A DNA stretch of 64,000 bases. Source: Bacteroidota bacterium (GTDB lineage Bacteria > Bacteroidota > Bacteroidia > Bacteroidales > Cfx3-03). Of this stretch, positions 9,160 to 16,932 are shown piece by piece; within the stretch, counting starts at the first letter, position 1; each line of letters starts with the position of its first letter. The translations under genes and the position numbers were made by a program. The notes beneath the pieces are model-generated. The model saw nothing but the letters and a program-made list of their open reading frames with translations, was not told where the DNA came from and did not search any database. Location: NCBI GenBank assembly GCA_013390605.1, contig JACAUB010000001.1, positions 4,499,516 to 4,563,515 of the forward strand, given 5' to 3'.

Positions 9160-10932
9160 CTATTTATTATCAACCCATTTCCCATCACCCTTGATAAGAT
9201 CTACAAGTTGCTCAACGGCAAACGCTTCTTCTATGTTTCGGATTACAAGTTCTTTTCCACGATATAAATTTACTTTGCCCTTTCCTGATCCTACATAGCC
9301 ATAATCAGCATCGGCCATTTCACCAGGACCATTCACCACACAGCCCATCACTGCGACCTTTAATCCTTTTAAATGTCGTGTTGCTGCTTTTACTCTCGCA
9401 AGAGCATCCTGAATGTTGTAGAGAGTACGACCACAAGAAGGACAAGAGATAAATTCAGTTTGAGAGATTCGACTTCGGGTAGCTTGCAAAATAAAGAAGG
9501 TGGTTTCAACCAGATGCTTTCTGATCTGTAGATCCGTACTTTCTAACCAGATACCATCACCCAATCCATCGGCAAATAGTGTACCCATATCTGCACCACT
9601 TTGCACCAGAAATGCTTCAGGATTATTTGTTTCGTATACCTTTTTCAGGATAACCGGCACATCAATATTTAACTTGATTAGCTCATTAAAAATACTACGG
9701 TACCATAATGGGGCCTGGTTATCATTGCCTTCGGCAATCAAAATAGCGTTGGAATTGGTCATTAACTGCGTCAATAAACCAGCTGAAGGACGCTTTGGTT
9801 GTGTAATGGTAATGAATGTATAAGGAGACTTATTGTTTTCTGTATCAAATTGATTAATAACCAGATCAGGTTTAAATGTAGCATTATCAGGTTCAGGCTG
9901 AGATGCTAATACTACAGGAAGATTGGGACCACCAATAATTCCAGAACTTCTGGTTGTGCGTTTTGAAAAAGAGAAAGAATTAAGTGAAAGAATTACTTTT
10001 TCTGACTGATCGCTACTTAAACGATTATTATATCGATCGACAATATATTTTGCAACAGGAAGTTCCTTTTCGGGGTCTTCTGTCAACGAAACACGGATGG
10101 TATCGCCAACCCCATCTTCGAGCAGACAACATATACCAGCAGCCGATTTAACTCGCCCTTCAGCAGCATCTCCGGCTTCAGTAACCCCTAGGTGCAAAGG
10201 ATAGCAGGTGTCTGTTTCATTCATCAGAGCAACAATTAGTCGGGTGGCTTCAACCATCACACGTGGATTACTAGCCTTCATAGAAACAACCAACTGGTGA
10301 AAGCCCAGATCTTCGCAGATATTGATGAATTCCATGGCGGCAATGGCCATTCCCATCGGAGTATCACCATAACGACTCATAATTCGTTCGCTTAATGAGC
10401 CATGGTTACTGCCAATACGCATGGCTGTACCATTATTTTTGCAGATTTCAATCAACGGCTTTAACCGTTCACGAATCTTCTCTATTTCGTTTTGATATTC
10501 AGTTTCGGTAAAATCAAGCTTACCGGTTTTCCGATCAGTATAATTCCCCGGGTTAATTCTAACCTTTTCAACATATTGGGCAGCTATTTCGGCAGCCTTT
10601 GGATTATAATGGATATCAGCAATTAAAGGTGTTTGATAGCCTGCCTTACGCAAACCGTTATGTATTGCTTTTAGATTTTCAGCTTCTTTAACACCAGGAG
10701 CAGTAATACGAACATATTCGCAGCCGGCTTCAATCATTCGAATACTCTGTTCAATCGTAGCTTTTGTGTTCAGTGTATCGGTATTAGTCATACTCTGAAT
10801 GCGGATAGGATTTGTTCCACCCAAAGCAACACCACCAATGTTTACTTCGTGAGTAGAAATTCTGTGGTATCCGGTAGCTAGTAGCTCGAATTTTAAATCG
10901 GTTGTATTCACGTCGATTCTATTTTTTTGCAA
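9160..10932 (-). CDS. ispG: 4-hydroxy-3-methylbut-2-enyl diphosphate synthase (large Bacteroidota-type IspG/GcpE)
   Basis: Iron-sulfur enzyme of the MEP isoprenoid pathway that turns MEcPP into HMBPP. The N-terminal TIM barrel contains NPIRIQSMTNTDT, MRIGSNHGSLSERI and LGVTEAGDAAEGR. The C-terminal cluster domain has C497, C500 (SCPSCGRT), C531 and E538 (MGCVVNGPGE), the three cysteines and glutamate that hold the [4Fe-4S] centre. At 590 residues it is much longer than the roughly 370-residue E. coli form because of a middle domain (about 330-480), as known for Bacteroidota and plants. The coordinate given uses a TTG; a GTG at 10911, seven codons in, is an equally possible start. Confidence 0.95.
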   Translation of the reverse strand: MQKNRIDVNTTDLKFELLATGYHRISTHEVNIGGVALGGTNPIRIQSMTNTDTLNTKATIEQSIRMIEAGCEYVRITAPGVKEAENLKAIHNGLRKAGYQTPLIADIHYNPKAAEIAAQYVEKVRINPGNYTDRKTGKLDFTETEYQNEIEKIRERLKPLIEICKNNGTAMRIGSNHGSLSERIMSRYGDTPMGMAIAAMEFINICEDLGFHQLVVSMKASNPRVMVEATRLIVALMNETDTCYPLHLGVTEAGDAAEGRVKSAAGICCLLEDGVGDTIRVSLTEDPEKELPVAKYIVDRYNNRLSSDQSEKVILSLNSFSFSKRTTRSSGIIGGPNLPVVLASQPEPDNATFKPDLVINQFDTENNKSPYTFITITQPKRPSAGLLTQLMTNSNAILIAEGNDNQAPLWYRSIFNELIKLNIDVPVILKKVYETNNPEAFLVQSGADMGTLFADGLGDGIWLESTDLQIRKHLVETTFFILQATRSRISQTEFISCPSCGRTLYNIQDALARVKAATRHLKGLKVAVMGCVVNGPGEMADADYGYVGSGKGKVNLYRGKELVIRNIEEAFAVEQLVDLIKGDGKWVDNK

Positions 10933-10956
10933 AGGTCTAAAAAAAGGGCTTAACGA

Positions 10957-11433
10957 TTACCCTCTTTTCTTGAGAAAGAAAGATTTCATTCGTTGGGCAC
11001 ATTCATCAGCGAGCACACCTTCTATAACTTTAGTCTTTGGATGATAAAGCATAACACCAGTTTTAGAGCAACCCCTCTTTTCGTCGGAAGTGCCATACAC
11101 CACTCTTTCGAGTTGTGACCAGAAAATGGCACCCGCACACATTACACAGGGTTCGACTGTAACGTATAATGTGCAATTTGTTAGATACTTACTTCCTAAA
11201 TGGTTGGCAGCAGCAGTTATTACCTGCATTTCGGCATGGGCCGTAACATCATTCAATAATTCTGTCAGATTATGACTTCGGGCTATGACACGATTCATAC
11301 AAACTACGACAGCCCCTATGGGTATTTCTCCACTTTTATAAGCTTCATCGGCCTCTTTCAGGGCCTCGCGCATAAAATATTGGTCGTTTAAAATTAAGTC
11401 GGACAACAGTTCTGATTTAAAAATGTTTAACAA
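10957..11433 (-). CDS. tadA: tRNA-specific adenosine deaminase
   Basis: Zinc-dependent deaminase that converts A34 to inosine in tRNA-Arg(ACG). The active-site motif HAE at residues 66-68 (zinc ligand and catalytic Glu) and PCVMC at 95-99 (two Cys zinc ligands) are intact. Length is 158 residues with the TTG at 11433; the first ATG in frame (11373) would begin right at MREAL, where homologues already have about ten residues, so the upstream start is more likely. It lies 23 nt downstream of nothing but ahead of ispG on the same strand (24-nt gap) and diverges from the ATP synthase operon. Confidence 0.92.
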   Translation of the reverse strand: MLNIFKSELLSDLILNDQYFMREALKEADEAYKSGEIPIGAVVVCMNRVIARSHNLTELLNDVTAHAEMQVITAAANHLGSKYLTNCTLYVTVEPCVMCAGAIFWSQLERVVYGTSDEKRGCSKTGVMLYHPKTKVIEGVLADECAQRMKSFFLKKRG

Positions 11434-11532
11434 AGAAAAAGAATATTTTTCTAAAAGTGGTGTAGTAGTTTCAAATTTTACTAATATTGTTGTCTGTTAA
11501 CTCTATTCATAAAGATAGTAAAAAATTAATTC

Positions 11533-12669
11533 ATGAGCCTGAAATTGAAAAGGTTCCTAATTCTGACCGCAATTATAAGTACCGTAGTTTGTACGGCGTT
11601 TATAAACGAGAATGGTAAGAATGCTAGTACGCCTACAGTAAAAACCGAAGAAAATACTTCGGAAGGACCCAAAAAAGAGAAATTTAATCCGGGTGATATG
11701 ATCATGGAGCACGTTGTTGATGCACATGAGTGGCATGTCACACAGTTTGGAAACGTCCATGTGGTTGTTCCCCTACCTATCCTTTTATATGATCAGGGCA
11801 AATTTGTGTTCTTTATGTCGAGTAAATTCGAACATGGCCACAAAAGCTATCTTGGATATAAAATAGAAGAGGCGAAAGGAGCAAACAATGGTAAGATTGT
11901 CAAGGTATTACCTGATGGCGAAACCACCGATAAGACTGCAAAACTACCATTCGATTTCAGTATTACGAAGACTGTCTTTGCAATGTTGTTAAGCCTTATC
12001 CTGATGTGTTTTGTCTTCATCTCCGTAGCAAATACTTACAAAAAACATCCAAATCAGCCACCTCGTGGCTTACAAGCCTGGATTGAACCTGTCATCTTAT
12101 TTGTCCGCGATGATATTGCAAAACCATCCATAGGAGAAGAACGTCATGCACGCTTTATGCCATTTCTTCTCATGTTATTTTTCTTTATTCTTTTCAACAA
12201 TCTCATGGGATTAATTCCACTGTTTCCAGGTGGAGCTAATGTGACCGGTAATATTGCAGTAACCATGGTTTTAGCTGTGATTACATTTATCATAACCACA
12301 TTCAGTACAAATAAAGCCTATTGGTCGCACTTGATTAATATGCCGGGAGTTCCCATCTGGTTGAAACTACCTGTTCCTTTAATGCCATTCGTTGAGATCT
12401 TCGGCGTTTTCATTAAACCAGTAGTATTGATGATACGACTCTTTGCCAACATTACAGGGGGCCACATCATCATCTTAGGATTCGTTTGCTTAATCTTTAT
12501 TTTTGGAGAAAAGAATATCTGGCTCGACACAGTTGTAGGTCCGTTTTCTTATGCCTTTATGGTATTTATGAACCTGCTTGAACTCTTAGTAGCATTCTTA
12601 CAGGCATACGTATTTACTTTATTAGCAGCCATCTATTTTGGAATGGCAAAAGTAGAAAGTCATCACTAA
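11533..12669 (+). CDS. atpB: ATP synthase F0 subunit a
   Basis: Stator channel of the F0 motor that guides protons past the c-ring. The protein has 378 residues, longer than E. coli (271) because of an N-terminal signal-like segment (FLILTAIISTVVCTAF) and a periplasmic domain with DAHEWHV, common in Bacteroidota. The C-terminal membrane half holds the essential arginine R302 in MIRLFANITGGH. Start is ATG. First gene of the operon atpB-E-F-H-A-G; no atpI-like gene precedes it. It diverges from tadA across about 100 nt, which must hold the operon promoter (a loose TAATATTG lies at about 11484). Confidence 0.95.
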   Translation: MSLKLKRFLILTAIISTVVCTAFINENGKNASTPTVKTEENTSEGPKKEKFNPGDMIMEHVVDAHEWHVTQFGNVHVVVPLPILLYDQGKFVFFMSSKFEHGHKSYLGYKIEEAKGANNGKIVKVLPDGETTDKTAKLPFDFSITKTVFAMLLSLILMCFVFISVANTYKKHPNQPPRGLQAWIEPVILFVRDDIAKPSIGEERHARFMPFLLMLFFFILFNNLMGLIPLFPGGANVTGNIAVTMVLAVITFIITTFSTNKAYWSHLINMPGVPIWLKLPVPLMPFVEIFGVFIKPVVLMIRLFANITGGHIIILGFVCLIFIFGEKNIWLDTVVGPFSYAFMVFMNLLELLVAFLQAYVFTLLAAIYFGMAKVESHH

Positions 12670-12697
12670 TTTTTAAACTCTTTTAAAACAAATAAAT

Positions 12698-12958
12698 ATG
12701 TCAATGTTATCAGTTATGATGCAGGCTGCGATGGATTTCGCACCCCTTGCAAAACTTGGTGCAGGAGTTGGAGCAGGACTTGCAGCTATCGGTGGAGGTA
12801 TTGGAATTAGCGGTATTGGCCGTGGAGCAATGGAAGCCATTGCCCGTCAGCCTGAAGCTATCGGTGATATCCGTTCAAACATGATTTTAGCTGCAGCGTT
12901 AGTAGAAGGAGTTGCTTTCTTCGCTATCGTAGTATGTCTGTTGGTTATCTTCCTGTAA
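12698..12958 (+). CDS. atpE: ATP synthase F0 subunit c
   Basis: Two-helix proteolipid of 86 residues that forms the rotor ring. Helix 1 is glycine-rich (GAGVGAGLAAIGGGIG), the polar loop is RQPEA (50-54), and the ion-binding carboxylate is E70 in ALVEGVAFF. The residues that accompany sodium binding (a helix-1 Gln and a Ser/Thr directly after the Glu) are absent, so I infer proton coupling. It is followed by a perfect 14-bp hairpin before atpF, which may help raise its expression over the stalk genes. Confidence 0.95.
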   Translation: MSMLSVMMQAAMDFAPLAKLGAGVGAGLAAIGGGIGISGIGRGAMEAIARQPEAIGDIRSNMILAAALVEGVAFFAIVVCLLVIFL

Positions 12959-12969
12959 AAAGAAACCCT

Positions 12970-13002
12970 GAAACAATTGCAACGGTTGGTTGCAATTGTT
13001 TC
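12970..13002 (+). promoter_or_regulatory. Stem-loop between atpE and atpF
   Basis: Arms at 12970-12983 and 12989-13002 are perfect 14-bp complements around a 5-nt loop (ggttg). It is not followed by a clean T-run, so I read it as an mRNA-stabilising or partial-attenuation element protecting the atpB-atpE part, where c-subunit is needed in many copies, rather than a full terminator. Role inferred. Confidence 0.6.
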
Positions 13003-13045
13003 TTTACTTGAAAAAACAAGAGAATCAAAATAATAGAACAAACGT

Positions 13046-13540
13046 ATGGGACTAATAACACCTAATCCGGGTTTGCTTTTTTGGACGTTGTTGGCTTTTT
13101 CAACAGTACTATGGATTCTGTGGAAGTATGCTTATGGACCAATTCTTCAAGCGTTAAAAGATCGCGAGAATCATATCGCCCAGGCATTAAATTCTGCTGA
13201 TGAAGCACGCTCACAAATGGCTAACCTTCAAAATGAGAATGAAAAGCTTTTGGCTTTAGCAAGAGAAGAACGCGATGGCATTCTTCGTCAAGCTAGAGAG
13301 ATGCGCGATAGCGTTATTGAAGATGCTCGCAAGAAAGCTACTGAAGAAGCTAATCGAATAATAGAAAATGCACGTCTGCTTATTCAAAATGAGCGTAAAG
13401 CTGTAGTTTCTGATTTAAAAAATGAGATTGGACGTCTCTCGATTGAAATTGCTGAAAAAGTAATTAAGGATGAGCTTACTGATAAAAAGAAGCAAAGTCT
13501 AATGATTGATCAGCAGCTCGAAAACATTCGGTTCAATTAA
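13046..13540 (+). CDS. atpF: ATP synthase F0 subunit b
   Basis: Peripheral-stalk subunit of 164 residues. One membrane helix near the N-terminus (LLFWTLLAFSTVLWILWKYAYGPI, about 8-31) is followed by a long charged coiled coil (ALKDRENHIAQAL through ENARLLIQNERKAV) typical of subunit b. It links the a subunit to delta/alpha as a homodimer. Position between atpE and atpH matches the standard operon order. Start ATG with an 87-nt spacer that contains the atpE hairpin. Confidence 0.94.
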   Translation: MGLITPNPGLLFWTLLAFSTVLWILWKYAYGPILQALKDRENHIAQALNSADEARSQMANLQNENEKLLALAREERDGILRQAREMRDSVIEDARKKATEEANRIIENARLLIQNERKAVVSDLKNEIGRLSIEIAEKVIKDELTDKKKQSLMIDQQLENIRFN

Positions 13541-13558
13541 TGACCAGTAAAAGCAAGA

Positions 13559-14116
13559 ATGGAAGATTCAAGAATTAGTCATCGTTATGCCCTGGCATTA
13601 TACCAACTGGCAGGTGAGATGAACCAGCTTGACCGGGTATTTGCCGACATGGAAATTGTTGCTGAGACTTGTCTCGACAGCAAAGAACTTTTACGTGTCT
13701 TATCAAGTCCGCTCATTCGGGAATCCAAAAAAAATAGTATCCTTTCAGAAATCTTTGCTAAAAGCATTTCAGATTTGTCACAACGGTTTATAACTCTGGT
13801 AGTGACACAGAATCGTGAAGTTAGCCTTCCGGCTATTGCATTAGAATATGTCAAGCTTGTAAAAGATTTCAAGGGAATTAAAACTGCTTACCTAACATCA
13901 GCTCAACCCCTCGATGAGGAGACCCGCAACAAGATACTTGTTCGTTTAAAAGAACAAACTGGTGGTGAGGTTGAACTGATAGAAAAGATCGACCCGGAAT
14001 TATTGGGTGGTTTTACGCTTTCTATGGAAGGACAATTGATTGATGCATCTGTTAAAAACACACTGCATCAGCTAAGAAATGAATTTACTAACAATAGTTA
14101 TATCAGCGAACTTTAA
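13559..14116 (+). CDS. atpH: ATP synthase F1 subunit delta
   Basis: Connects the b stalk to the top of F1. The protein has 185 residues, the usual size. The N-terminal helical bundle (ISHRYALALYQLAGE) and the C-terminal signature (EKIDPELLGGFTLSMEGQLIDASVKNTL region) are family hallmarks. Starts 18 nt after atpF and ends 12 nt before atpA. Confidence 0.94.
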   Translation: MEDSRISHRYALALYQLAGEMNQLDRVFADMEIVAETCLDSKELLRVLSSPLIRESKKNSILSEIFAKSISDLSQRFITLVVTQNREVSLPAIALEYVKLVKDFKGIKTAYLTSAQPLDEETRNKILVRLKEQTGGEVELIEKIDPELLGGFTLSMEGQLIDASVKNTLHQLRNEFTNNSYISEL

Positions 14117-14128
14117 ACTCTTTCAAAT

Positions 14129-15712
14129 ATGGCAGGAATTAAACCCGCCGAGGTATCGGCCATCCTTCGTCAGCAACTGGCTGGCATAAAGACTGAGGCC
14201 GAATTGCAGGAAGTAGGTAGTGTTCTATCTGTAGGTGACGGTATTGCCCGTGCTTATGGACTAACCAATGCACAGTCGGGTGAATTGGTTGAATTTACAG
14301 AAAATGGCATTATGGGCATTGTGCTCAACCTCGAAGTGGATAATGTTGGTATCGTACTACTCGGAGAATCAACACATATCAAAGAAGGTGATACTGTAAA
14401 ACGTACTGGTCGTATTGCATCTATTCAAGCTGGAGAAGGACTGATTGGTCGTGTTATCAACACCCTTGGACAGCCAATTGATGGTAAAGGCCCGATTGAA
14501 GGCACTACTTATGAGATGCCAATTGAGCGTGTTGCTCCCGGTGTTATCTTCCGTCAACCAGTTATGGAACCACTACAAACCGGTATCAAGGCTATCGATG
14601 CTATGATTCCGATTGGACGTGGTCAACGTGAGTTAATTATTGGTGACAGACAAACTGGTAAAACTGCTATTGCAGTTGATACCATCATCAATCAAAAAGA
14701 ATTTTACGATAAAGGCGAAACCGTTTATTGTATCTATGTTGCTATTGGGCAAAAAGGATCAACGGTTGCTAATATCCTAAAAACACTTGACGAGCATGGC
14801 GCAATGGCTTATACAACCATCGTTGCAGCTACCGCTTCAGATCCTGCAGCTATGCAGTTTTATGCTCCATTTACAGGTGCTTCGATCGGAGAGTTTTTCC
14901 GTGATTCAGGTCGTCCTGCATTGGTTATTTATGATGACCTTTCGAAACAGGCTGTTGCTTATCGTGAGGTGTCTTTGCTACTCCGTCGTCCACCCGGACG
15001 CGAAGCTTATCCAGGTGACGTATTCTACCTCCACTCTCGCTTACTAGAGCGTGCAGCTAAGATTATCGGCTCTGATGAGATTGCAAAACAGATGAACGAT
15101 TTACCTGAATCAATCAGAAGTATGGTTAAAGGTGGTGGTTCACTTACCGCTCTACCTATTATCGAAACTCAGGCCGGTGACGTTTCTGCATACATTCCAA
15201 CCAATGTAATCTCTATTACAGACGGTCAGATCTTCCTTGAATCAGGACTTTTCAACGCAGGTATCCGCCCAGCTATTAACGTAGGTATTTCAGTATCACG
15301 TGTAGGGGGGAATGCACAGATCAAGTCAATGAAGAAAGTTGCAGGTACGCTAAAACTTGATCAGGCTCAGTATCGCGAGTTAGAAGCCTTCTCAAAATTT
15401 GGTTCTGACCTTGATGCGACTACAAAAGCAACCCTTGCAAAAGGTATCCGTAACGTGGAAATATTGAAACAAGCTCAGTATTCTCCAATGACGGTAGAAA
15501 AACAAACTGCTATCTTGTTCTGTGGAACCAAAGGTTTGTTACAGAAAGTACCATTGAATAAGGTGAAAGAATTTGAAGAGACCTTTTTACATCATCTTGA
15601 ACTGAATAATGCTGATTTATTAGCATCACTCCGTAAGGGTCAGTATAATGATGACATTGCAAACACGTTGGAAAAGGTAGCTGCTGAAATAGCTCGTGGT
15701 TTCGAAAAATAA
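14129..15712 (+). CDS. atpA: ATP synthase F1 subunit alpha
   Basis: Non-catalytic nucleotide-binding subunit of the F1 hexamer, 527 residues. The Walker A loop is GDRQTGKT at 172-179, the LVIYDDLSKQA Walker B strand follows, and PGREAYPGDVFYLHSRLLERAA and the GISVSRVGG segment with the arginine finger are intact. Its catalytic partner beta (atpD) is not in this window. A short GC-rich hairpin with a T-run separates it from atpG. Confidence 0.97.
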   Translation: MAGIKPAEVSAILRQQLAGIKTEAELQEVGSVLSVGDGIARAYGLTNAQSGELVEFTENGIMGIVLNLEVDNVGIVLLGESTHIKEGDTVKRTGRIASIQAGEGLIGRVINTLGQPIDGKGPIEGTTYEMPIERVAPGVIFRQPVMEPLQTGIKAIDAMIPIGRGQRELIIGDRQTGKTAIAVDTIINQKEFYDKGETVYCIYVAIGQKGSTVANILKTLDEHGAMAYTTIVAATASDPAAMQFYAPFTGASIGEFFRDSGRPALVIYDDLSKQAVAYREVSLLLRRPPGREAYPGDVFYLHSRLLERAAKIIGSDEIAKQMNDLPESIRSMVKGGGSLTALPIIETQAGDVSAYIPTNVISITDGQIFLESGLFNAGIRPAINVGISVSRVGGNAQIKSMKKVAGTLKLDQAQYRELEAFSKFGSDLDATTKATLAKGIRNVEILKQAQYSPMTVEKQTAILFCGTKGLLQKVPLNKVKEFEETFLHHLELNNADLLASLRKGQYNDDIANTLEKVAAEIARGFEK

Positions 15713-15756
15713 ACCCGAATATCATTCATAACATTGAATCACTTATGATTGGATAG

Positions 15757-15776
15757 AAACCGGATCTCCGGTTTTT
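15757..15776 (+). terminator. Weak attenuator-like hairpin between atpA and atpG
   Basis: Arms aaaccgga (15757-15764) and tccggttt (15767-15774) give an 8-bp stem running straight into a T5 run (15772-15776). The stem is too tight for a normal loop unless the end pairs open. It lies inside the operon, so it may cause partial termination before the single-copy gamma subunit. Inferred from sequence only. Confidence 0.45.
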
Positions 15777-15801
15777 ATCTGATCTCATATAAAAAGGAAC
15801 T

Positions 15802-16686
15802 ATGGCAGGACTTAAGGAGGTTCGTACACGTATTGCTTCGGTTATTTCGACGCAGCAGATTACCAGTGCTATGAAAATGGTGGCTGCTTCTAAGCTTAGA
15901 AAAGCACAGAACAATATTGTAGCGCTTCGCCCCTATGCTAATAAGTTGAGTACTATTATGCAGCATCTGAGCAGCAATGGTTCAATGTCGGATAGTAGTA
16001 TTTTTTCTCGCGAAGAAGAACCAAACAAGGTGCTTTTAATTGTCATTACATCGAATAGAGGTATGTGTGGTGGATTTAACGCTAACGTTAATAAGGCAAC
16101 CATACAGCATATTCATGAGAACTTTGACGATCAGAATAAAAGGGGCAATGTTCATCTTGTTACGATTGGCAGAAAAGGAACTGAATTCTTTACGCGCCGT
16201 AACTATAAGGTAATTGCCAATTATAACGGTATTTACGATAACCTCAATTATCAAAGTGCTTCAGAGATTGCTAATCTGGTGATGGATTGGTTTAAAGATA
16301 AGACATACAGTCGTGTAGATATTATCTATAATCAATTTAAAAATGCTGCTACGCAAAATCTAACAGTAGAACAGATGTTGCCGTTAAAGGTTGAGAAGAA
16401 AGAAGCTGTTCATGCACAATTTCATGATGACTATATCTTTGAACCTGATAGCGAAGAACTTCTTGATGCTATTATTCCACAAGCATTACGCATACAACTG
16501 TATAAGTCGTTACTCGACTCGTATGCTTCGGAATTTGGTGCCCGTATGACAGCAATGCATAAAGCAACCGAAAACGCTGGAGAGATCTTAAAGAATCTGA
16601 AGATTACTTATAACAAAGCAAGACAATCAGCTATTACAACAGAAATCATCGAGATCATTGGTGGAGCTGAGTTGTTAAAGAAATAA
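15802..16686 (+). CDS. atpG: ATP synthase F1 subunit gamma
   Basis: Central rotor shaft, 294 residues. The N-terminal coiled coil (VRTRIASVISTQQITSAMKMVAASKLRKAQ) and the C-terminal one (ARMTAMHKATENAGEIL, then the NKARQSAITTEIIEI end) are the defining features, with the Rossmann-like middle starting at VITSNRGMCGGFNAN. Last gene of the operon; a strong terminator follows 20 nt after the stop. Confidence 0.96.
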   Translation: MAGLKEVRTRIASVISTQQITSAMKMVAASKLRKAQNNIVALRPYANKLSTIMQHLSSNGSMSDSSIFSREEEPNKVLLIVITSNRGMCGGFNANVNKATIQHIHENFDDQNKRGNVHLVTIGRKGTEFFTRRNYKVIANYNGIYDNLNYQSASEIANLVMDWFKDKTYSRVDIIYNQFKNAATQNLTVEQMLPLKVEKKEAVHAQFHDDYIFEPDSEELLDAIIPQALRIQLYKSLLDSYASEFGARMTAMHKATENAGEILKNLKITYNKARQSAITTEIIEIIGGAELLKK

Positions 16687-16705
16687 ATATTCTACTGTTC
16701 ATTGA

Positions 16706-16745
16706 ACAGGGAGTTTCATAAATATGAAACTCCCTGTTTTTTTTA
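16706..16745 (+). terminator. Rho-independent terminator of the ATP synthase operon
   Basis: A 15-bp perfect stem (arms 16706-16720 and 16723-16737) with core acagggagtttcat, followed by a run of eight or more T. Textbook intrinsic terminator just after atpG. Confidence 0.9.
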
Positions 16746-16932
16746 TAATTAATTGATGAGTGTAAAATAAGTCTACATAAGCCTCCATTCAGATCTCTTG
16801 ATCGGAATCTACTTATAGATATTCGTTATTAAAAAAAGCAGATACCCCCAAGAAGATAAAATGGCAGTACCTTACGCTACAACATATTCCAGAAAGCTAA
16901 AGACACCTCGGTCTCTTCGTTCAGTCTAAATA

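Noticed and set aside
12698..12958. Sodium-driven ATP synthase
   Set aside because: The c-subunit lacks the helix-1 Gln and the Ser/Thr after the ion-binding Glu that mark sodium binding.
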